This document shows positions 27,031 to 34,600 of a stretch of DNA of 64,000 nucleotides, piece after piece (within the stretch, counting starts at the first letter, position 1; each line of letters opens with the position of its first letter). Position numbers and translations under genes: made by a program. Source of the stretch: Alphaproteobacteria bacterium (lineage in GTDB: Bacteria > Pseudomonadota > Alphaproteobacteria > Caulobacterales > Hyphomonadaceae); the NCBI GenBank assembly GCA_018222605.1, contig JAAEZZ010000002.1:1-64000 (forward strand), in the 5' to 3' direction. The notes under the pieces were generated by a model. The model saw nothing but the letters and a program-made list of their open reading frames with translations, made no database searches and had not been told where the DNA came from.

Positions 27031-27702
27031 ATGAACACGATGGACCGCATCATCGATTTCGCCGCGAGCCATCATGGCAGCCGCGACGCCGTGCTGGAAA
27101 TGTCGCGCAATTCGTACGCCGTGAAGGATCTGGCCAAGGTGCCGGATGACCGATACCTCGCTACGATGACGCGGTGCGTCTTCAATGCCGGCTTCAACTG
27201 GAAAGTCATCGAGACGAAATGGCCGGGCTTTGAAGCGGCCTTTGAGGGGTTCGACCCGCACAAGCTGGCCTTCTTTGGCGACGAGATGCTGGGCCAGTTG
27301 GTCTCTGATGCGCGCATCGTGCGCAATGGCCAGAAGATCAAGGCGACGCTGGAGAATGCCCGCTTTGTGGCAGAGACAGCGACCGAGCATGGCAGCTTTG
27401 GCAAATTCCTGAAGGCCTGGCCGCAGGATGACCAGGCAGGCCTGCTGGACCATCTCGGCAAGAAAGGCTCTCGCCTTGGCGGCGCAACGGGGCAGTATTT
27501 CCTGCGCTTTTCAGGGCATGATACGTGGATCGCATCCGGCGATGTCTGCCGCGCGCTGGTGCGTGAGGACGTGCTGGAGACGCCGGAAGCCAAGAGCAAA
27601 TCCGCGATGAAGAAAGTGCAGGCGGCCTTCACTCACTGGCACAGCGAAAGCGCCCTGCCCTATGCGCAGATCAGCCGGCTGCTGGCGCTCAGCGTGGGTT
27701 AG
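27031..27702 (+). CDS. tag: DNA-3-methyladenine glycosylase I
   Basis: A 223-residue base-excision-repair glycosylase of the Tag family, which removes 3-methyladenine from alkylated DNA. Segments supporting this are [20 protein letters not shown] at about 48-67 and [20 protein letters not shown] at about 94-113. The [15 protein letters not shown] region adds support. It diverges somewhat from E. coli Tag at the zinc-site residues, so substrate range is less sure. ATG 27031 has GGGAGG upstream. Its stop overlaps the convergent phhA stop by four bases. Confidence 0.82.
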   Translation: MNTMDRIIDFAASHHGSRDAVLEMSRNSYAVKDLAKVPDDRYLATMTRCVFNAGFNWKVIETKWPGFEAAFEGFDPHKLAFFGDEMLGQLVSDARIVRNGQKIKATLENARFVAETATEHGSFGKFLKAWPQDDQAGLLDHLGKKGSRLGGATGQYFLRFSGHDTWIASGDVCRALVREDVLETPEAKSKSAMKKVQAAFTHWHSESALPYAQISRLLALSVG

Positions 27703-28568
27703 ACGGACGCCTTCTTGCGGAAGTAGTCCAGCGTGCCTTTGTTGAACAATGCATCTTCCGCAAGGGTCTCGTGAGCCTCAATATCTGGCTGGTCTTTGAC
27801 CTGTTGGTAGACATTCCCAAAATCCTTGTAGCAGGCGTCCAGCAGCGCATCGAAACTGTCGATGACGAAATAGGTCTGCTGGAAATCGTCGATGATGTAT
27901 TTTGTACGCATGAGGCGCTGCAGGTCGAAGGCAACACGGTTCGGGCTGTCATCCTCCAGCGCGAAGACGGTTTCCTGCGGGCTGGACAGGATGCCGGCGC
28001 CATAGATGCGCAGGCCGCCTGCCTCGCGGATCAGGCCGAACTCCACCGTGTACCAGTAGAGCCGCGCCAGATTGTGCAGCTGGCCCAGCTGCATGGCGCG
28101 CTGGCCGCCCTTGCCATAGGCCTCCATGAAGTCCGCAAACACAGGATTGGCCAGCAGCGGGACATGACCGAAAATGTCGTGGAAGATGTCCGGCTCCTGC
28201 AGATAGTCGAACTCTGCCTCCGGCCGGATAAAGGCGCCCGCCGGGAAGCGGCGATTGGCCAGATGGTCAAAGAAAACCTCGTCCGGCACCAGCTCTGCGA
28301 CCGGCACGACGCGCCAGCCGGAGATCTTTTCCAGCTTGTCCGACAGCTCTCCCATATGCGGGATGCCGGAGGCCGAAAGCTCCAGCGCCTCCATCGCCTT
28401 CAGGGCCGTCTCACAGGCCCGGCCTTTGGCAATCTCGCGCTGACGGCGGAACAGGCGGTCCCACCGGTCATGCTCTGCGGCGCTATAGGTGTCCCAGGCC
28501 TGGTCAATCGTGAAATCGGCCGCGCGCGGGGCATCATGATAGCGATTTTTCAAAGATGTGCTGCTCAT
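27699..28568 (-). CDS. phhA: Phenylalanine 4-hydroxylase
   Basis: A 289-residue aromatic amino acid hydroxylase that uses iron, O2 and a pterin to convert phenylalanine to tyrosine. The iron ligands are present: two histidines in EPDIFHDIFGHVPLL and the glutamate in YWYTVEFGLI. The bacterial form lacks a regulatory ACT domain, as here. No Shine-Dalgarno precedes the ATG, and a TATAAT box lies only seven bases upstream, suggesting a leaderless mRNA. An inverted repeat overlaps the likely promoter. Confidence 0.95.
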   Translation of the reverse strand: MSSTSLKNRYHDAPRAADFTIDQAWDTYSAAEHDRWDRLFRRQREIAKGRACETALKAMEALELSASGIPHMGELSDKLEKISGWRVVPVAELVPDEVFFDHLANRRFPAGAFIRPEAEFDYLQEPDIFHDIFGHVPLLANPVFADFMEAYGKGGQRAMQLGQLHNLARLYWYTVEFGLIREAGGLRIYGAGILSSPQETVFALEDDSPNRVAFDLQRLMRTKYIIDDFQQTYFVIDSFDALLDACYKDFGNVYQQVKDQPDIEAHETLAEDALFNKGTLDYFRKKASV

Positions 28569-28575
28569 GAAAAGG

Positions 28576-28616
28576 ATTATAGCGCAGTCCGAATATTAGT
28601 TCCAGATGAAACTAAT
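28576..28616 (-). promoter_or_regulatory. phhA promoter with overlapping palindromic operator
   Basis: On the minus strand a TATAAT hexamer occupies 28581-28576, seven bases before the phhA ATG. Upstream, around the -35 position, ATTAGTT (28595-28601) and AACTAAT (28610-28616) form an inverted repeat with an eight-base spacer. The left arm extends into TAGTTCCAGA. A regulator bound there would contact RNA polymerase directly. Confidence 0.5.
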
Positions 28617-28698
28617 TTTTCCGAACTGCACTGTCTATCGCACTTGGGTCGACTGGATCAGGGGAACATGCCTATAAGAATGTAGGGGAAGCAGGGTG

Positions 28699-28712
28699 TA
28701 GTTCTGGAACTA
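28699..28712. promoter_or_regulatory. Second TAGTTCCAGA-type palindrome
   Basis: TAGTTC-TG-GAACTA is an inverted repeat. Its minus strand reads TAGTTCCAGA, identical to ten bases of the site at 28597-28606 near phhA. It ends two bases before the ATG of the divergent glycosyltransferase gene. The pair suggests one regulator acting on both sides of the intergenic region. Confidence 0.4.
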
Positions 28713-28714
28713 GT

Positions 28715-29830
28715 ATGACACGCGTATCAGAAGCTACAGACATCCCGTCGCCCGGGACCGAAGCCAAAGGCCCGGATTATTCCGTCATTATCGTGAACTA
28801 TAATGGCGGTGCCTATCTGCAGGCAGCTGTTGAGTCCCTGAAGCAGCAGACCTACCAGAATTTCGAGCTGATCGTGATTGATAATGCCTCTCAGGATGGC
28901 TCAGCCGATCAGCTGGATCTGTCAGGCCTGACACAGGCGCAGCTGGTGAAAAACACGGACAATACAGGCTTTGCAGCAGCCAATAACCAGGCCGCAAAGC
29001 TGGCACGCGGTCGCTGGCTGGCCCTGCTCAATCCCGATGCCACGGCCGCGCCGGACTGGCTGGAACAATTGCATCTGGCTGGACAGCGCTTCCCGGACTG
29101 CAGGGTCTTCGCCTGCACGCAGTACAGCCTGGATGAAGAGGGCATTCTGGATGGAACAGGTGACGCCTATCTGGTGCTGGGCGTTCCGTGGAGAGGCGGA
29201 TTTGGGCATCCGGTCTCACGACTGCCCGACACCGGATTATGTTTCAGCCCCTGCGGCGCCGGCGCCGTCTATGACCGGGAATTGTTCCTCCGCATTGGCG
29301 GATTTGATGAGCGGTATTTCTGCTATTGCGAAGACGTGGACATCGGCTTTCGCCTGCAATTGATGGGCGAGCCGTGCGTGTTCCTGAAAGACGCGGCCAT
29401 CCAGCATGCCGGCAGTGCCATTTCCGGACGGCACAGCGCGTTTTCATCCTATCACGGCACGCGTAACCGTATCTGGACGTATTTCAAGAACATGCCCTTG
29501 GCGCTGCTGCTGCTGACCTTGCCAGCGCATTTACTGATCTCTGTCTATCTAATCCTGCGCAGCGCGATGATTGGATGTTTTGTGCCCACCCTGCGTGGCA
29601 CCTGGCATGGATTTCGGGACGCTTTTGCCATCCGGGCGAATGATCGCTGGAAAACCGGGAAGCGGAAAGTCTCTGTCTGGACGCTTTCCCGCACCATGGC
29701 GTGGAACCCTTTCACCATGAACCGGCGGTTGCCCCATGTCAGACCCTTCAGCGCGGATATTGAAAAAAGACCGCAAAAGCAGAGCGCGTCTGTTTCAGCT
29801 GAGCGCGTTACTCACTTGAGCGATATCTGA
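28715..29830 (+). CDS. Glycosyltransferase family 2 (rhamnosyltransferase-like)
   Basis: A 371-residue GT2 enzyme. The nucleotide-sugar fold starts at about residue 22 with YSVIIVNYNGGAYL, includes IVIDNASQDGS, and has the NPDA metal-site motif (LLNPDATAAPDW, about 107-118). The acceptor-side EDVDIGFRLQ motif follows near 208. A hydrophobic stretch at about 262-290 may be membrane-associated. It resembles enzymes that add rhamnose or related deoxysugars to O-antigens. No good Shine-Dalgarno precedes the ATG. It is the first gene of the polysaccharide locus and converges with the ABC exporter genes. Confidence 0.88.
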   Translation: MTRVSEATDIPSPGTEAKGPDYSVIIVNYNGGAYLQAAVESLKQQTYQNFELIVIDNASQDGSADQLDLSGLTQAQLVKNTDNTGFAAANNQAAKLARGRWLALLNPDATAAPDWLEQLHLAGQRFPDCRVFACTQYSLDEEGILDGTGDAYLVLGVPWRGGFGHPVSRLPDTGLCFSPCGAGAVYDRELFLRIGGFDERYFCYCEDVDIGFRLQLMGEPCVFLKDAAIQHAGSAISGRHSAFSSYHGTRNRIWTYFKNMPLALLLLTLPAHLLISVYLILRSAMIGCFVPTLRGTWHGFRDAFAIRANDRWKTGKRKVSVWTLSRTMAWNPFTMNRRLPHVRPFSADIEKRPQKQSASVSAERVTHLSDI

Positions 29831-29864
29831 CAGACGACACTGAGGCTGCTGGCGGAGGATAAAT

Positions 29865-30701
29865 CTACTTTTTGCCGGCCTTCTCGGCTTGATACGCCTT
29901 GAGCACCTCTTTCATGCCGCCATCCTGGCGAACCCTGCCAGCGTCCAGCCAGATCCCGCGTTCGCAATTCTGTAGCAGCATGTCAGGCCCGTGAGACGCG
30001 AGCACGAGAATACCCGCCTGCTCCACGAATTCCCGCATCCGCATGGAGGCATTTTTCTTGAATTCCTGGTCACCCGCACTCAACCATTCATCAAGGATCA
30101 GGATTTCCGGTGTGAACGCCGTGGCAATCGCAAAGTTGAGGCGCATGCGCATGCCCGCAGAATAGGTTGAAACCGGCAGTTCGAGAAAGTCTCCAAGCTG
30201 GCAGAATTGCGCGATCTCCTCGCGTTTGGATTCAATCGTGTCGCGGTCCTGGCCGGCCGCCAGACCGCGAAGCATGATGTTCCGGTGCCCTGTCGCATGC
30301 GGCATCAGACCCAGGTGAATATTAATCAGGCTGGTTGGCCGCCCCGTGATGGTCACTCTACCTTTTGTCGGCGGCAGGATACCTGCCAGAACCTGTAACA
30401 GGGTCGTCTTTCCGGACCCGTTCGATCCAATCAGCCCGACACGTTCGCCGGACTTGATTGTCAGTGACAGGTCCCTGAGCGCATGGACGCCCTTGATGCG
30501 ACCATTCTTCATGATCAGTTTGTCGGCATCCTTGGTCGGCGGCACCACCCCACGCTGGTTCTGCATGAGCGCGAGCTTTGCGGTGGAATGAAGCGGGAAG
30601 TCCAAGGACACATTTTCGAGTATCACCCGACAATCGGAGCGGTCTGATACTCCGGACATGACGTCAGCCTTCTTCTGCGGGATGGGGGTATGCCTGTTCA
30701 T
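29865..30701 (-). CDS. Polysaccharide ABC exporter ATP-binding protein (Wzt/KpsT type)
   Basis: A 278-residue ABC ATPase. Walker A is GSNGSGKTT, the signature is STYSAGMRMRL, and Walker B leads into ILILDEWLSAGD, a sequence typical of polysaccharide exporters. The protein is the short form, with no C-terminal carbohydrate-binding domain as found in some Wzt proteins, so export probably does not depend on terminal-sugar recognition. An alternative start lies 14 codons in. It follows the permease gene by 13 bases. Confidence 0.93.
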   Translation of the reverse strand: MNRHTPIPQKKADVMSGVSDRSDCRVILENVSLDFPLHSTAKLALMQNQRGVVPPTKDADKLIMKNGRIKGVHALRDLSLTIKSGERVGLIGSNGSGKTTLLQVLAGILPPTKGRVTITGRPTSLINIHLGLMPHATGHRNIMLRGLAAGQDRDTIESKREEIAQFCQLGDFLELPVSTYSAGMRMRLNFAIATAFTPEILILDEWLSAGDQEFKKNASMRMREFVEQAGILVLASHGPDMLLQNCERGIWLDAGRVRQDGGMKEVLKAYQAEKAGKK

Positions 30702-30714
30702 AAAAAGAGCCCGA

Positions 30715-31545
30715 TCAGATCCAGAATGGCAGACGCTGGCGCATCAGCGTGCTGATTAGGCCCGCAAAAAGCCACATCAGGATTGTGACGCCAATCACCA
30801 CCATCCAGCTGAGAGGCCGCGCATCCATGCCCATCAGGGGATTACGGAATATTTCCAGAAAATGAGTCATAGGGTTCAGATCAGCCAGCAGACCCCGTGT
30901 CCCATGAGCTTCCTCACGGACCCAAAGAATGGGGGTAATAAATATCAACAAGCGAGTGATGGCATTGATACTATGCTGTATATCATCGTAACGGGCAGAA
31001 ATCAGACCCAATGCATATTGTAATGGGACCGCACATAGAAGGAACATGACCAAAGCTGGCAATGCCATGAAGGCATGCCAGGAAACTTTGGCGAAAGTTC
31101 CAAAATAAAGCATTAGAGCAAAAGCAACCGTCAGCTGCATGACGAATGGCAAAAGTGACCTGAAAAGGCTTTTGAACACATAAATCGAGTAAGGAAGATT
31201 TGTACTCTTGATCCATGCACTCGATGTCGAGAAAACGGCACTGCCATCCGCAATGTTGGCCATCAGGAACGTGAAGGTCGCATAGCCCAATGCTACATAA
31301 ATTGTAAATTCCTGTGCGGACAGGGAAGCGAAACCACTGAAGAAAAGAGAAATTCCGCCCACAAAAAGCGCATAGCTTGCAATGATCCAGAATAGCCCCA
31401 GCACACTGCGATGATATCGGAGCTTTGTCTCATCCCACGCAAAAGCACGCCAGACATGGTGGCGCTTCAAGCCATCACATACATCTCGCACAAATACCAG
31501 TGGATGAACAAATTGAGCCGCTGAAATGACTTTAGTTTCGCTCAA
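30715..31545 (-). CDS. Polysaccharide ABC exporter permease (Wzm/KpsM type)
   Basis: A 276-residue ABC-2 type permease with six hydrophobic spans between about 55 and 265. The N-terminal YHRSVLGLFWIIASYALFVG region and the C-terminal NPMTHFLEIFRNPLMG segment are typical of this transporter class. With the ATPase downstream it should flip a lipid-linked or completed polysaccharide across the inner membrane. The start codon is TTG; an ATG three bases upstream is out of frame. It lies 103 bases downstream of the 1935-residue protein gene on the same strand. Confidence 0.92.
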   Translation of the reverse strand: MSETKVISAAQFVHPLVFVRDVCDGLKRHHVWRAFAWDETKLRYHRSVLGLFWIIASYALFVGGISLFFSGFASLSAQEFTIYVALGYATFTFLMANIADGSAVFSTSSAWIKSTNLPYSIYVFKSLFRSLLPFVMQLTVAFALMLYFGTFAKVSWHAFMALPALVMFLLCAVPLQYALGLISARYDDIQHSINAITRLLIFITPILWVREEAHGTRGLLADLNPMTHFLEIFRNPLMGMDARPLSWMVVIGVTILMWLFAGLISTLMRQRLPFWI

Positions 31546-31648
31546 AACATCTACCGCCCGTACTCTTTACCCAACCACATAGACCCAGTCGTTTAAGGGT
31601 GTCACGTGGTTTCATCATTACCGTTTGCGCATCAATATGACGACGCGC

Positions 31649-34600
31649 CTACCAATCCATATCCTCGGCATATCCCAGATCAATAAGAGCCTGTCCGTAA
31701 CGTTCCTTGAACATATCCCTCAATTTTGAGGTAAAATGTGCCTGCCAAAGATTACTGTTGTCGCTTCCTCCCCGCTTGCCCAAAGCAATACCAGCAATAT
31801 CAGCAACCCCCAGGAACTGGGCAATCTGCTGAAGATAGGCCAGGCGATCCTCCTCAAATGCTTCCAGTTTGAATGTAAGGATTCGGTCATCTTCGAGTGA
31901 TGCCAGGATTTGCGTTTCGATCACCTCCTTGGAAATATTCTCCAGTTCGTAGATCAGACCCTCTTCTTCCGGCAGCTCCCGAAGGATGGGCTGGTCCGTT
32001 ACAAGCTTGTCCCAAACCCACCCAGCATATTCGGTATTATGATCATGCTTGTGATGGAAATAGTTTGAAACAAGAACCTGGCGGGGATCGCGGATAATAC
32101 GAACTCCCTTCCAGTCTTCTGTATGTCTCTGAATCTTCGCAAGCGAACGCTCTGTCGCATTGGCCAGCATGACAACATCTTTCCCGGCCTTACCCAGGTC
32201 GGTAAAGTCAATATTCGAGAGATCCAGCTCATCCATGCGGGAATGGTGGAAGGGCGGATTATCAATGTGATACCGGCGAATCCTCGCATCCGTCATCTCG
32301 GCGATGCGATTGAAGATCTCATCACGGAAATAGCGCGAGGCACATTTATGATGGCCGAACAAGACCAGGGTCTGGGGCGCATCCGGATACTTGATCTCAC
32401 CTATCTGGCGCTCACCCGTAGATATGCGAGATTCTACCCGATTGAACCGATCCTCCGCCACCTGCGCGAATTTCTCGGATGTCTGGCTGGATTCTGCCTG
32501 TTTGCCCTCAATCCCCTGTATTTTCTCTTCCAGCCCTTTCGCCACCACTTGCTCAAACTTATCAATCCTGTTCGCAAGGGTATGTTCAGCGCTTTTCAGA
32601 CTCTGTTCAAGCGAGTCATGGGCTCGTTTAATCTTTTCATCTGCTTCAACCTTAGTACGTTTGATGTCGCGTGCCAGCTCTTGATCAGTACGTGTGAGCT
32701 CCTGGTCAGTGCGTGTCAGCTTTTTATCAATGTCGGCGACCTGAATCACAGTCTTCTGTAATTCAGAATCCATGTCGACATGTCCACGCTTCAACAGATC
32801 CATATCTTTCTTCAGCATATTTTCCCGGCCCAGGATTCCGTCCGACCGGACTTTGTCCGCCTGCTGAGCCTTTTTGAGATATTCGATAGACCGACGAAGC
32901 GTCTGGATCTCCATCGAAAGCACATTGATATACTGATAGACCCGCAGCGCCAGATATAGAACTGACAACATCGCCACCGAGAAAGCAGCTACTCCCAAAA
33001 TCCAGGGACGCCATGCTGACAGCCCAAATTGCGGAATGAATGTGAGCCCCACAAGCAAGGCAAGCAGTGCGACAACAGGCAACATCCATTTACGCCGCAC
33101 AACCCCCATCAGGCCGCGCCGCAAAAAACGTAATGCGGCGAAAGCGCGGGGCGATTTTGCCGCCAGCCGCTCTCCAGCCACGGCATAAAAAGGCCGTTTG
33201 ACATTTGCTGGCGATGGCAGGGCAGAAGGTGATGCTGTGTTGCCGGAAGGCGGGACGCCCGCCTGGGCCGGCGTGCGTAGTTTCACCAAATCATCAAATG
33301 CCTTGCGGACTGCGTCGTATCCCGGGTCTTTCCGAAAAGCGAGTAGATTGCCCCAGCTATCCTTGTCCACCGCTTCTGACTGAGCATAAGGCACGACCGT
33401 CTTCCAGTCATGCGCAATCCCGTAACGAACAATAGGATGCCACTCACTGACATATACCGTATATCCGCGATCTATCAGATATCTGGCGATCTCATGCCAG
33501 TTGTACCCCATAGAGACGGTTTTCGCATCTTCATATTCACACTCGATAACATCAGGCTTCAGCCTGTGCCACGGCACTCCCTTCAGAACAGAAAAGTCAA
33601 ACCCTTCTACATCGATCTTGAGAAAATCGATCCGGGTCAGGCCTTTCTCATTAATCACCTCTTCAATTGTAGTGGTCTCCACGGTCAGCGCGGCAACATG
33701 TGTCTCGCGGAACTTGTTCAGTCCACTGATTCCAGTGCTTTCCTGCGACGTGTAGAATGGCAAGGTCTCTCCTGCCACATTGCTCACAGCCCGCGTATCA
33801 ATGGATATGTTGGGAGACTTGCCAAAATGGCCAACCAGTTTCTTACGGTTATCCGGATCTGGTTCGAAGCAATGGATAGTCCAGCCAAGGTTGTGGAAAA
33901 ATTTCGCAGATGTCCCGAAATGAGCTCCGACATCGATCATGACATGGTCACGACCTTTCAGTCCAGACATCAGTCTGGCCACAACTTGGGTTTCATCGAC
34001 GCCTGCATGGGCATCACGTGGCAAGGCTGGCTTCATCTGAGGCGGCGGCGGCAGCAATAGCTGGGATGTGTTGAAAGGCACACTCTCACCGGCAGGAGTC
34101 TGGTCTGCATACCTGCGAATGCTCAGCCTCTCTCTTAATGACTCCACATTGTCTCCAGCATGCGACACATCCACATGCATCATGTCTGTCGCATCCGTGA
34201 TTACCTGCTTCCAGCGCTCTCCATTTTCAACAGGAAAGAGAGTGCGATATCCCAACGCATGAGCCACGTCCTCCAAAGGAAGCGGCTTTTGATCACCATG
34301 AGCGACAACGATACACACAACCTTACGGCCCAGGCGACCTGAGGCCTGTCGGATTCTGGCAGATGTCAGTTCCTGCTCATCCGTGCAGACAATGAATGCC
34401 CATCCATTGGATGTGCCAGCACCATCAGTAAAAACACGGCGGTAGGATCCCTGATTGAAAATGCAGGCTTCCAAGTGATCGAGATTTTCTACGGGGAGAA
34501 TGAGATCACAGTCCTCAATCAACCTCACGGCTTCATCACTGAAGGAACAGTCAGCAGGCAGAAGAACTGAAATTCTTTGACGCCACACCCCGTTCACAGA

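Noticed and set aside
32640..32760. Possible tandem DNA repeat inside the 1935-residue protein gene
   Set aside because: The short repeated text only encodes the LTRTDQE heptads of the coiled coil and is not a separate repeat element or CRISPR.
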